Source: Streptomyces sp. JHA26
GTDB lineage: Bacteria; Actinomycetota; Actinomycetes; Streptomycetales; Streptomycetaceae
DNA: 64,000 nt
Assembly: GCF_002005565.1 (NCBI RefSeq)
Contig: NZ_BDJC01000010.1
Location: forward strand, 1 to 64,000
Direction: 5' to 3'
Shown here: positions 9,480-17,720 of the stretch, one piece after another
Layout of the letters: each line of letters begins with the position of its first letter
Numbering within the stretch: position 1 is the first letter of the stretch
Notes under the pieces: model-generated
What the model was told of the DNA's origin: nothing
What the model saw: the letters and a program-made list of their open reading frames with translations, nothing else
The model's database searches: none
Position numbers and translations under genes: made by a program

Positions 9480-10157
9480 ATGTCATCTGCACTGCCGAAG
9501 GCCGCCCGGCGCGGGCTGGCCGACGAAGCCGCCGACCTGGTGCGCGCCGCGATCTTCTCGGGTCACTTCCCGCCCGGAGCCCCACTGCGCGAAGTGGAGT
9601 TGGCCGAACGCCTCGGGGTCAGCCGTGGCTCGGTCCGGGAAGGACTGGCCCGGCTGGAGCATGAGGGGTTGGTGCGTGGCGGCTGGCACCGCGGCACCAC
9701 CGTCATCAGGGTGACGGCCGAGGACGCGCAGGAGGTCTACGCGCTGCGGGCCGCGTTGGACCGCCTGGCCGCGACCACCGCGCGGCGAGCCGCGACCGCG
9801 GAGCAGCTGTCCGCGCTGGATCGGCTGGTGGCCGGGATGACGGCCGAGATCGCCGAGGGCGGTGACGCCCCCCGGCTGGTGGCGCTGGACATCGCCTTCC
9901 ACGACCAGATCTACGCCGCAGCCGGGAACGGCAGGCTCACCTCCGCCTGGGAGGCGATCCGCTCTCAGGTGCACCTGTTCCAGCTGCGCCGCGTCGACGT
10001 GGCCTACGACCACTACCGCGCACGCGTGGTCGACGAGCATCGCGAGCTGGCCGCTCTCCTGCGCTCCGGCGACATCCGGACGCTGGCCCGCCGGGCCGAA
10101 GAACATGTGGAATCCGCACGGCGCAGTCTGCTGGCCGGTCTGCCGACCGCACCGTGA
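9480..10157 (+). CDS. GntR-family regulator, FadR/FCD subfamily
   Basis: 225 residues. The N-terminal winged helix shows 'ADLVRAAIFSGHFPPGAPLREVELAERLGVSRGSVREGLARLEHEGLV', and the C-terminal FCD domain carries the metal/ligand-binding pattern D-x3-H ('DIAFHDQIYAAAGN') and later 'EHRELAALLRSGD' and 'EEHVESARRSL'. I start at ATG 9480, directly after the second operator copy; the upstream extension spans both operator sites and is not protein-like. Divergent from the VOC-SDR operon, which it most likely represses until an acidic ligand binds. Confidence 0.88.
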   Translation: MSSALPKAARRGLADEAADLVRAAIFSGHFPPGAPLREVELAERLGVSRGSVREGLARLEHEGLVRGGWHRGTTVIRVTAEDAQEVYALRAALDRLAATTARRAATAEQLSALDRLVAGMTAEIAEGGDAPRLVALDIAFHDQIYAAAGNGRLTSAWEAIRSQVHLFQLRRVDVAYDHYRARVVDEHRELAALLRSGDIRTLARRAEEHVESARRSLLAGLPTAP

Positions 10158-10347
10158 CGTCAAGCACCACGTCAGGCACCGAGGCGTCCGGCCGTACCTG
10201 AGCGTGCCCGTATGCGCCAGGCAGCCGGAAAGCGGCGAGTGGCTGTGGGTGGGCTCCGGTTCCGGTTCGTCACCACGTCGTACCGGCTCGGATCTCCCGG
10301 CGCAGGGCGGACCGGCCAGGCAGACGCATGCCAAGACAGTGCTGAGG

Positions 10348-10381
10348 AGTCGCGGCGCTTCACCAGTCGCGGCGCTTCACC
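10348..10381 (+). repeat. 17-bp perfect tandem duplication
   Basis: The same 17 bases (beginning AGTCGCGGCG) occur at 10348-10364 and 10365-10381 without spacer. This lies in the 382-bp gap between gntR and the first MmyB-type gene, in which I see no gene. Confidence 0.8.
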
Positions 10382-10539
10382 TGCGACGGGTGGGAAGCAC
10401 TCGGCCTGTGCCGCCCTCGGAGAGCAAGGCCGTCGTCGACTCGGACAGGGGTGTGACTGTCCAGGGTGTGCTGTTCCCAGGGTAAGCGCACCCTCCCTCG
10501 CCCCTACGGCAGTGCGTCGCACCGCTCTAGCCTCGACGT

Positions 10540-11415
10540 ATGGACAGAGAGAAGGAGCTCGTCGACAACACGCTGGGAGGTTTCCTCCGGGCGCGGCGCG
10601 CCCGCCTGCGCCCCTGCGACGTGGGGATCCCCACCTCCGGTCGTCGCAGGGTGCCCGGTCTTCGACGTGAGGAGGTGGCCGCCCTCGCGGGGGTGAGTTC
10701 CGACTACTACACGCGTCTCGAACAGGGCCGCGAGCGGCATCCGTCCCGGCAGATCCTCGAGGCCGTGGGGCGGGCACTGCAGCTGGACGGCGAAGCGATG
10801 GCCCACCTGCACCGCGTGGCCGGCCCGACCTCCCGCCGGACACGCCGAGCACCGCGCATGGAACGAGTGCCCCCGCACCTCAGGCGTCTCCTAGACACGT
10901 GGTGTGACACACCTGCCTTCGTCATGAGCCCCGTACTGGACATCCTGGCCCGTAACCGGCTCGCGAGCGTTCTTCACGCCGACTTCACTCACAGTGACAA
11001 CCTGTTGCGCATGACGTTCCTGGATCCGGTCGCGCGGCGGTTTCACCGGGACTGGGACCGTGCGGCCGAGTCGACGGTGGCCACACTGCGCCGTGCGGCC
11101 GGCATCGATCCCGAGGATCCGCGGCTGAACCAGGTCGTAGGCGAGCTGTCCCTGAAAAGCGCGGACTTCTCCACGCTGTGGGCGCGGCATGACGTGCGCG
11201 CCAAGACGCGGGAGGCGAAACGCTTCCACCATGCTCAGGTCGGTGACCTCGAACTGCACTTCGAGTCCTTCACCGTCAACAGCGCGCCGACGCAGCAGCT
11301 CGTCGTCTATCAAGCCGAACCAGGCACGGCGTCCGCCGACGCACTGTCCCTGCTCGGCTCCCTCAGTGCCGGCGCAGTGGCCGAGGAGCCGGCGGCCGGC
11401 GCCGCGCTCGACTGA
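10540..11415 (+). CDS. MmyB-type HTH transcriptional regulator
   Basis: 291 residues. An XRE-like HTH (about 12-75; 'RRRVPGLRREEVAALAGVS' then 'DYYTRLEQGR') is joined to the MmyB-like ligand-binding PAS-like domain ('PAFVMSPVLDILARNRLA' through 'ELHFESFTVNSAPTQQLVVYQAEPG'). A TAGCCT hexamer lies six bases before the ATG, with no Shine-Dalgarno, so the mRNA may be leaderless. These regulators commonly control an adjacent reductase gene; here the neighbour is a same-strand paralogue. Confidence 0.88.
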   Translation: MDREKELVDNTLGGFLRARRARLRPCDVGIPTSGRRRVPGLRREEVAALAGVSSDYYTRLEQGRERHPSRQILEAVGRALQLDGEAMAHLHRVAGPTSRRTRRAPRMERVPPHLRRLLDTWCDTPAFVMSPVLDILARNRLASVLHADFTHSDNLLRMTFLDPVARRFHRDWDRAAESTVATLRRAAGIDPEDPRLNQVVGELSLKSADFSTLWARHDVRAKTREAKRFHHAQVGDLELHFESFTVNSAPTQQLVVYQAEPGTASADALSLLGSLSAGAVAEEPAAGAALD

Positions 11416-11502
11416 GTCGCCGCCGTTCGGGGCCGGGTCCACCGGCCAGGACCGCACGAGAGGGACGAAGGACGGGCCCGGCCTCTCCGTTAGGTTGGAG
11501 CA

Positions 11503-12375
11503 ATGAGCGACACCACTCCCCTGGGAGACTTTCTGAGAGCACGGCGCGAAGCCCTCAAGCCGCACGACGTGGGGCTTCCGGAGCACGGGCGCCGGCGGGT
11601 GCCGGGGCTGCGCCGTGAGGAGGTCGCCATGCTCGCCGGGGTGAGCGCCGACTACTACATGCGCCTGGAACAGGGACGGGAGTCCAGCCCGTCCCCGCAG
11701 GTGACCGACGCGGTCGCCGCCGCCCTTCACCTCAGTGACGAGGAACACGGCCATCTGCGCAGGCTCACCAGGGCGCCCCAGGAACGTCGCGGTGCTCCGG
11801 CCGGCCACGACAGGGTTCACCCCCACCTTCTGCGGCTGATCGACGGCTGGCCCGACACCCCCGCCTTTGTCCTGGGCCCGGCCCTGGACATCCTGGCGCG
11901 CAATGCGCTCGCCGCGGCCCTGCACAGCGGATTCCAACGGTTCGACAACCTGGCTCGCATGGTCTTCCTCGACCCGGCGGGACGTGCCTTCTACAGGGAC
12001 TGGGACGACTCCGCCCACTCGTGCGTGGCCGAACTGCGTGCGGCCTTCGGACACGACCCCGAGTCCCCGCGGATCACCGAGGTCGTCGACACGCTCCGCG
12101 GGAGGAGTCCCGAATTCGCCGGGCTGTGGGCACGGCACGAGGTCAGGAGCAAGACGCAGCAGGAGAAGTACCTGCTGCATCCCGAGGTGGGTGCCCTGGA
12201 GATCCAGTTCTCGGCCTTCACCGTGGGGGGAGCCCCGCATCAGCAGCTGGTCGTCTACCAGGCCGAGCCGGCGAGCGTCACCGCGGCTGCCTTCACCGCG
12301 CTTCGGTCCGGTGCCGGCGAAGAGGCGTCGGCGGAGGTGGTGCGGGAGGTTTCGCTGTCGTCAGGCAACAGCTGA
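11503..12375 (+). CDS. MmyB-type HTH transcriptional regulator, tandem paralogue
   Basis: 290 residues, closely resembling the preceding gene over its whole length: 'RRRVPGLRREEVAMLAGVS', 'DYYMRLEQGRES', 'ALDILARNALAAALHSGF', 'PHQQLVVYQAEPA'. Tandem duplication is the simplest origin. A TAGGTT-like -10 lies just upstream of ATG 11503, again compatible with a leaderless transcript. A strong hairpin follows at 12418-12446. Target genes are not evident. Confidence 0.88.
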   Translation: MSDTTPLGDFLRARREALKPHDVGLPEHGRRRVPGLRREEVAMLAGVSADYYMRLEQGRESSPSPQVTDAVAAALHLSDEEHGHLRRLTRAPQERRGAPAGHDRVHPHLLRLIDGWPDTPAFVLGPALDILARNALAAALHSGFQRFDNLARMVFLDPAGRAFYRDWDDSAHSCVAELRAAFGHDPESPRITEVVDTLRGRSPEFAGLWARHEVRSKTQQEKYLLHPEVGALEIQFSAFTVGGAPHQQLVVYQAEPASVTAAAFTALRSGAGEEASAEVVREVSLSSGNS

Positions 12376-12417
12376 CTACTGAGTGGCCCCTCGTGTGAAA
12401 GGGCCCTGGACGAGAGG

Positions 12418-12446
12418 GAGGGCTCGCCGGCCGGCGACGAGCCCTC
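12418..12446 (+). terminator. Terminator-like hairpin after tandem HTH genes
   Basis: Perfect 9-bp stem GAGGGCTCG/CGAGCCCTC around an 11-base loop, 43 bp past the stop of the second HTH gene. No U tract, as usual in Streptomyces. Confidence 0.6.
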
Positions 12447-12565
12447 GCTGTGGCAGCCGGGCGGGTTCGGGCTTGTGAGGGCAACCGTGCCTTGTACCGT
12501 CGGCCGCCCGCTCCTGGAGTCGGCCCGAGAACCGACGGCCCCTCGGGAGTCCAGGAGCAGGTCCC

Positions 12566-12865
12566 TCAGCCGCGCGACCCCGTACCTTCCCGCCGGATGC
12601 GGTGATCGCCCTCACGGTAGAGCACCAGGTGCTCGTGGAAGAGAACGCCGTCACGAACGTCCCCCGTGGCGGTGAAGCCGGTGTCGTCGACGTAGTCGAT
12701 GTGGTTGCCGCTGACGGTGTACCGGCCGGTGTAGGCACTCCGGCGCCGTCCGCGGGCCTCGTCGTAGCGGCCGTTCGGCAGTAGTTCCTGGCGGATGAAT
12801 CCGTCCGCGGTCACCCACATCCCGACGTACGGGTGGGGAGCGCGAGGCGTGTCGTTGCTGGTCAT
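12566..12865 (-). CDS. Atu4866-family small protein
   Basis: 99 residues matching the Atu4866 beta-barrel fold: 'PYVGMWVTADGFIRQELLPNGRYDEARG', 'SAYTGRYTVSGNHIDYVDDTGFTATGD'. The same domain forms the C-terminal third of the protein at 13255-14022 ('GVWIDRQDFLHQELTADGRYDETRGGR'). Its role is unknown; family members often sit beside dehydrogenases or amidohydrolases. Its ATG at 12865 is divergent from that gene, so the 389-bp intergenic region with its palindrome may control both. Confidence 0.82.
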   Translation of the reverse strand: MTSNDTPRAPHPYVGMWVTADGFIRQELLPNGRYDEARGRRRSAYTGRYTVSGNHIDYVDDTGFTATGDVRDGVLFHEHLVLYREGDHRIRREGTGSRG

Positions 12866-12936
12866 GGCTTCACTCTCGGGCCCGATGACGGAACGTGGCC
12901 AGGCCGCCGCGTCCCCGGGTACGGGCTTCCTGGGAG

Positions 12937-12946
12937 CCGTGCACCC
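12937..12946. promoter_or_regulatory. CCGTGCACCC half-site
   Basis: This 10-mer equals one arm of the perfect palindrome at 13097-13116 and lies 160 bp away, nearer the divergent Atu4866 gene. It suggests a weak second binding site in the shared intergenic region. Confidence 0.35.
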
Positions 12947-13096
12947 ATGATCCGGGGCGGAACGGAGCGGGAGTCACGTGCCGGGGCGGACGGATTTCCC
13001 GGACGCTCTGCGCCGGGCCTGTGCCGGACCCGTCATCTCCCTGCCGGCCATGGTGCCGGCCCCTTCCGCTCTCCTCCGGCCGGGCATGGGTGGGTG

Positions 13097-13116
13097 CCGT
13101 GCACCCGGGTGCACGG
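13097..13116. promoter_or_regulatory. 20-bp perfect palindrome, operator candidate
   Basis: CCGTGCACCCGGGTGCACGG is fully self-complementary and lies about 140 bp before the amidohydrolase/Atu4866 hybrid gene. It sits in a gene-free stretch (12866-13254) between divergent genes, which fits an operator for a TetR- or LacI-like protein. No cognate regulator is adjacent. Confidence 0.5.
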
Positions 13117-13254
13117 CGGCCTGGTTCCGCTTGTCCGGCCGGACGAACCTGGTGGTCATGCGGCTGCCGTGACGCCGAGCAGCCGCGACCCGCCCGTGAG
13201 GACGCCCGCTTCGTTCGCCGGGCGGACCGAAGAGCCGAACCCCTGAGGAAAACG

Positions 13255-14022
13255 ATGACCACCAACGACACCCACGCCCACACCGGCGCCCTGAGCTGGC
13301 ACCCGGAGGCGCTCGACGAGATCCTCTCGAACGACGGGGGCCGCCCCGTCCTGTTCACCAACGCCCGGATCGTGACGATGGACCCGCTGATCGGGACCAT
13401 GACCGGTGCCGACATCCTGTTCGTCGGCGACCTGATCGTCGGCGTCGGCCCCGGCATCATCACCGCGGCGCAGGACGACAACGCCATCGTCGTCGACTGC
13501 ACAGGCACGACCATCGTCCCCGCCGTCGTGGACACCGTCGCCCTGGCCGGCGGCCGCGGCCGGCGCTCGGAGTACGTCGCGACGCTGACGCCCGGCAACA
13601 ACACCGACTTCCTGGTGGTACCCGACGAACTCGCCGCCGACGTGCCGAGCGCGGTGGCCACCCTCGTGTCCCACCCGGAGCAGGTCCGCGCACTGGTCGC
13701 GGCCGGCCGTCCCGTCCGGTGGTCGGGCACGGAGATTCCCGGCGGGCCCACAACCCCCCAGGCCGGCATCCCCGCCGCTCCGGACCTGACCGGCAGCCCA
13801 CGGCTCGGCGTCTGGATCGACCGGCAGGACTTCCTGCACCAGGAACTCACCGCGGACGGCCGTTACGACGAGACACGGGGCGGCCGCCCCCACGCCTACC
13901 AGGGGCGGTTCTGGATCGACGGCGACCGCATCGACTACCTGGACGACCTCGGCTTCTGGGCTTACGGAGAGTTCAGGGGCGACGAGCTGCACCACGCGGG
14001 CTACGTCATGAAGCTGGGCTGA
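13255..14022 (+). CDS. Barrel-less amidohydrolase shell fused to Atu4866 domain
   Basis: 255 residues; start ATG 13255 with GAGGAA four bases upstream. Residues about 25-85 resemble the N-terminal beta-sandwich of amidohydrolases ('VLFTNARIVTMDPLIGTM', 'VDCTGTTIVPAVVDT'), and about 100-150 resemble their C-terminal sandwich ('ATLTPGNNTDFLVVPDE'). The whole metal-binding TIM barrel between them, including H-x-H, is missing. Residues about 180-255 form an Atu4866 domain. The full-length relative lies just downstream at 14230. It cannot be a hydrolase; I infer a binding or accessory role. I have seen similar architecture in Streptomyces proteins, so this is probably not a local accident. Confidence 0.75.
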   Translation: MTTNDTHAHTGALSWHPEALDEILSNDGGRPVLFTNARIVTMDPLIGTMTGADILFVGDLIVGVGPGIITAAQDDNAIVVDCTGTTIVPAVVDTVALAGGRGRRSEYVATLTPGNNTDFLVVPDELAADVPSAVATLVSHPEQVRALVAAGRPVRWSGTEIPGGPTTPQAGIPAAPDLTGSPRLGVWIDRQDFLHQELTADGRYDETRGGRPHAYQGRFWIDGDRIDYLDDLGFWAYGEFRGDELHHAGYVMKLG

Positions 14023-14169
14023 ACCGCCCGGCCGGCAACGGCCGAGCCGCACACACGGCGACAACACCGGGTCCGGACCGTGCCTCCGCAGCCTTTCGGT
14101 CCTGGACGCACGACGCCCGGGTGAACGGCGCCCTGGCTGCCGGGGCCGGCCCCGCCAGAACCGGAAACC

Positions 14170-14195
14170 GGGCTGCCGGGCGTTCCCGGCAGCCC
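14170..14195 (+). terminator. Terminator-like hairpin
   Basis: Perfect 11-bp stem GGGCTGCCGGG/CCCGGCAGCCC with loop CGTT, between the hybrid gene (stop 14022) and the amidohydrolase (start 14230). It could end the first transcript or attenuate the second. Confidence 0.6.
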
Positions 14196-14229
14196 TCCCC
14201 CTCCCCGAAGTACTGAAAGCAGCTTTTCC

Positions 14230-15624
14230 ATGACCCACGTCAACGGCACCGCCGCCACGGCCGCCCTCGAACAGCTCCGTCGTCGCCCCGCGGACGAACG
14301 GCGCATCCTGTTCACCGGCGCGACCGTCGTCACCATGGACGCCGACCTCGGTGTCCTGCCCAACGCCGACCTGCTCGTCGAGGGCGACACCATCACCGCC
14401 GTCGGTCCCGGTCTCGAGGCCGGTGACGCCGTGGTCGTCGACGCCACCGGCACCGTCCTCAGCCCCGGCTTCGTCGACACCCACCGGCACGCCTGGGAGG
14501 CCCAGCTGCGCCGGATCATGCCGGACGTCGACGACCTCGGCGCCTACGTCATGTCCACCCTGGCCGGCTACGCCACCGTCTACCGGCCCCAGGACATGTA
14601 CACCGGCACGAAGCTCGCCGCCCTCACCGCGATCGACAGCGGCATTACCACCATGCTCGACTTCTCCCACAACTCCCGCACCCCCGAACACTCCGACGCC
14701 GCCGTCGAGGCCCTCCGCGACACCGGCATCCGCGGTGTACACGCCTCCATGGGCCCGCACTTCGGTGACTGGGACAAGCAGTGGCCCGGCGACCTGACAC
14801 GCCTCAGGGGGAAGTACTTCCACAGTGACGACCAGCTGCTGACCCTGCGCCTGGCGACGCTCGCCACCGACGAGATCGCCGGCCCGGCCCTCGCCTACGG
14901 CCCCGAACTCGCCCGCGTCGCCAAGGACCTGGGCATCGGGGTGAGCGTGGACGCGGTCTTCGGGACAGCCTCCTCCGAGGTGATTCTGAACTGGGCGAAG
15001 GACGGCATCCTCGGCAGCGACGTCACCCTGATCCACGCCACCGGACTGAGCCCCGAAGCATGGAAGGCGATGGGGGAAAGCGGCACCACCGTGGCCCTCG
15101 CCCCCACCTCCGACGCCCAGATCGGCCTGGAGACCGCGATCCCCGCCGTCGACGAGGCTTTGTCCGTCGGCATCCGTCCCGGGCTGAGCATCGACGTCGA
15201 AGTCGCCCTGGCCAGCGACATGTTCACCCAGATGCGGGCCCTGCACGCCATCCAGCGGATGCGGGCCGTCAACGCCGCCCACGGCACCGGCCGGCAGCCG
15301 GTCCGCATCACCACCCACGACGTCCTGGACTTCGCCACCCTCCAGGGCGCCCGCACCAACGGTCTCGCCGGCGTCACCGGCTCACTCACCCCCGGCAAGA
15401 AGGCCGACCTGCTGGTCATCCAGGCCGAGGACCTCAACAACATGCCGCTCAACGACCCGATCGGCACCCTCGTACTGGGCTCCGACGCCCGCAACATCAG
15501 CACCGTCCTCATCAACGGCGAGCCCCGCAAGTGGGACGGACAGGTCCTCGACGTCGACCTGCCCGCCCTGCGCAGCGAGGTCCACGCCTCGCGCGAGTAC
15601 GTGCTGAACACCCACGCAGCCTGA
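14230..15624 (+). CDS. Amidohydrolase (ATZ/TRZ-like metal-dependent)
   Basis: 464 residues, full length for the family. The N-terminal sandwich reads 'ILFTGATVVTMDADLGVLPNADLLVEGD'. The metal-binding H-x-H is in 'GFVDTHRHAWEAQLRR', and the C-terminus contains 'TLQGARTNGLAGVTGSLTPGKKADLLVIQ', the usual ATZ/TRZ/SSN signature. It hydrolyses a C-N bond, such as a deaminase or dechlorinase; the substrate is unknown. Cytosolic. It precedes an MFS transporter but a strong hairpin separates them, so co-transcription is doubtful. RBS is weak (GAAAG). Confidence 0.88.
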   Translation: MTHVNGTAATAALEQLRRRPADERRILFTGATVVTMDADLGVLPNADLLVEGDTITAVGPGLEAGDAVVVDATGTVLSPGFVDTHRHAWEAQLRRIMPDVDDLGAYVMSTLAGYATVYRPQDMYTGTKLAALTAIDSGITTMLDFSHNSRTPEHSDAAVEALRDTGIRGVHASMGPHFGDWDKQWPGDLTRLRGKYFHSDDQLLTLRLATLATDEIAGPALAYGPELARVAKDLGIGVSVDAVFGTASSEVILNWAKDGILGSDVTLIHATGLSPEAWKAMGESGTTVALAPTSDAQIGLETAIPAVDEALSVGIRPGLSIDVEVALASDMFTQMRALHAIQRMRAVNAAHGTGRQPVRITTHDVLDFATLQGARTNGLAGVTGSLTPGKKADLLVIQAEDLNNMPLNDPIGTLVLGSDARNISTVLINGEPRKWDGQVLDVDLPALRSEVHASREYVLNTHAA

Positions 15625-15636
15625 TCATCCCGTCAC

Positions 15637-15669
15637 CGCCCCCGGCCGGCCCCTCGCCGGCCGGGGGCG
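15637..15669 (+). terminator. Strong terminator hairpin after amidohydrolase
   Basis: Perfect 14-bp stem CGCCCCCGGCCGGC/GCCGGCCGGGGGCG with a five-base loop, 13 bp after the stop codon. Confidence 0.75.
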
Positions 15670-15742
15670 CCCCGGTCCCCGGCGCCTGCCATCGGCCGGT
15701 CATGCCGCACACGGGGCCACCAGACGTTCTTTCGGAGTCCCC

Positions 15743-16969
15743 ATGTCCCACCCCACCAGCGCACTCGATCGCACGACCGGGAGCGGAACGCCCGGTCGGC
15801 CACCAGGCTGGGCCCCGGCCGCCAGGACCACAGCGCTGCTCACCACGCTGGGCATGCTGATGGTCGGTCAGATGTACACCGTCCTGGCACTGCTGCACCC
15901 CATGGCCACCGAGTTCGGCACCACACCCGGTCAGGTCACGTGGACGGCGACGGCGTTCGGTTTCGCCTACGCAGCCGGGTTCCTCTTCGCCGGCCCGCTC
16001 TGCGACCGTTACGGACCACGCGCCGTGATCACCGTGGGGCTCGCGGCCGCCACGGCGTCCACCGCGGCGGTCAGCGCGGTCTCCGACCTTCCCACCGCCG
16101 TCGTGCTGCGCAGCCTGCAGGGACTGACCGCCGCGACCTTCGCCCCTGCCGCGCTCTCCTACGTCGTCCGGCACATCGCGCCTCGACACCGCGGCACCTC
16201 CCTCACCTGCATCACCAGTGGCATGCTCGCCGCCGCCGTCGTTGTTCAGGTCGGCGCGCAGGCCGTTGCGGCCGGAATCGGCTGGCGTGCGGTCTTCTGG
16301 ATCAGTGCCGTGCTGATGGCCCTGAACCTGTTCCCGGTGCGCCGGGTCCTGCGACCCACTCCGCGTGGAGGCACCGACGGCGGACTGCTGCAGGCGTTCG
16401 CGGCGATGCCGCGGCTGCTGCGACAGCCGCGGCTGGGCGCCCTGTGCCTGTCCACCGTCGCCCTGATGACGGCTTTCGTCTCCCTCTACACGGCGGTGGC
16501 CATCGCGGGCCCACCGGCCGTCACCGGCAATTCCACGGCGATCCTCGCCCTGCGGGCCAGCGCGCTCCCCGCCCTGATCGCCGTACCCCTGCTGGTCCCC
16601 GTGCTCGGGCGGCTGCCCGCGCCCCTGCGCGCGGCCCTCGCCTTCGCCCTGGCCTCTCTCACCGTCGCCACCGGTTCCTTCCTCGGTGGTCACACGGCGC
16701 TGCTCGCCCTGGCCCTGCTGCTGTTCGTGGCCGCCGTCGCGGTAGCGGCGCCCGCGGTCGTCGAAACCATCAACGCCAACGCCCCGCAGGCACGTGGTGC
16801 GGCGGTCGCCCTCTACGGGTGCAGCATGTTCATCGGCGCCAGCCTGGGCCCACAGCTCGCCGGTGCGCTCACGGGACTGGGCTTCGACGGCATTCTGCTC
16901 GTCGTCGCCGGGGTGCTCCTTCTGGGCGCCTCCCTGATCCTGCCGGCCATGCGCCACTCCACCCCGTGA
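15743..16969 (+). CDS. MFS transporter (DHA1-like)
   Basis: 408 residues with about 12 predicted hydrophobic helices. It has the first cytoplasmic-loop signature in 'FAGPLCDRYGPRAVI' (G-x3-D-R-x-G-R/P-R) and starts at ATG 15743 after GGAG. Short loops and length fit DHA1 drug:proton antiporters or arabinose-efflux permeases in the cytoplasmic membrane. Substrate unknown; a link to the neighbouring amidohydrolase is only positional. Confidence 0.87.
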   Translation: MSHPTSALDRTTGSGTPGRPPGWAPAARTTALLTTLGMLMVGQMYTVLALLHPMATEFGTTPGQVTWTATAFGFAYAAGFLFAGPLCDRYGPRAVITVGLAAATASTAAVSAVSDLPTAVVLRSLQGLTAATFAPAALSYVVRHIAPRHRGTSLTCITSGMLAAAVVVQVGAQAVAAGIGWRAVFWISAVLMALNLFPVRRVLRPTPRGGTDGGLLQAFAAMPRLLRQPRLGALCLSTVALMTAFVSLYTAVAIAGPPAVTGNSTAILALRASALPALIAVPLLVPVLGRLPAPLRAALAFALASLTVATGSFLGGHTALLALALLLFVAAVAVAAPAVVETINANAPQARGAAVALYGCSMFIGASLGPQLAGALTGLGFDGILLVVAGVLLLGASLILPAMRHSTP

Positions 16970-17720
16970 CCCCCGCCATCGGCCCGGCACACAACGCATC
17001 GGCCCCCGCAAGGACCTCCCCCGACAGCCGTACGCCGACCGCTGCTCCCCCGGCGTACCACGGGCCGGCCCGCGAGAGCCGGAACCGCCGCCGGCCGAAC
17101 GCCCCGGGCTCGGCAGCGGAGTCCGTCCGGTGCGGATGCCGGCCATCGAGGCGCATCGGACGGAGCAGAAGCGTTGTCCGGGCCGGCAGCGGAAACGGTC
17201 TGCCGGAACCCGGGGGCGACAATCTCTGGCCCGGTCCCTTCCTGACCGCTGATCAGAGACCCGCCGCCTCACCGGACCGGATACCGCCCCTGGACGGTGC
17301 CCTCGGGGCCCGAACCCGGGGGTACCGCACCCAGCCGGGCCTCCGTCCGAGCCCCGGCTGTCATCGGCACCGATGTAGTGGTCGGACCGTCGCGTCGCAC
17401 GGGATGGTCAACGGTGAGCGGACACTGTCCGCGCTGTGCCATCCGCCCCCAACCGTTCAGCGCCTACGGAACCTCGGCCGGGGCGCGCCCACAGCACGAG
17501 GAGTACCGGGGCGGGTGGGACGTCGTGGCCGCCGGGGGACCGCGCCGGGCTCCAAACGGCCGGGTCCCTGAGCCGTGCGGGCGGCGACCCGCCGGACGCA
17601 GACCTTGGTGATCCGTCGGGCCTGAGGCCGGGCGGGTTCACCTCACCGTCCACGCCGGCGGGCAGCGGACCTGCCCGCCGCTGGGGACGGTGGCTCAGGG
17701 AAGCCGCGGGGACGCCAACG
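16970..17720. other. 750-bp stretch without a recognisable gene
   Basis: Only reading frames of shadow-like composition (Arg/Pro/Gly-rich) are seen on either strand. I find no RNA gene, mobile-element signature or strong dyad. It separates the MFS gene from the convergent peptidase gene. Confidence 0.4.

Noticed and set aside
13156-15318. 720-codon minus-strand frame opposite the amidohydrolase region
   Set aside because: Spans two real plus-strand genes and shows only Gly/Val/Asp repeats, no recognisable fold.
15512-17272. Long minus-strand frame of 586 codons opposite the MFS gene
   Set aside because: Gly/Arg/Asp-rich, Cys-poor shadow of the GC-rich MFS gene; no domain and no RBS.
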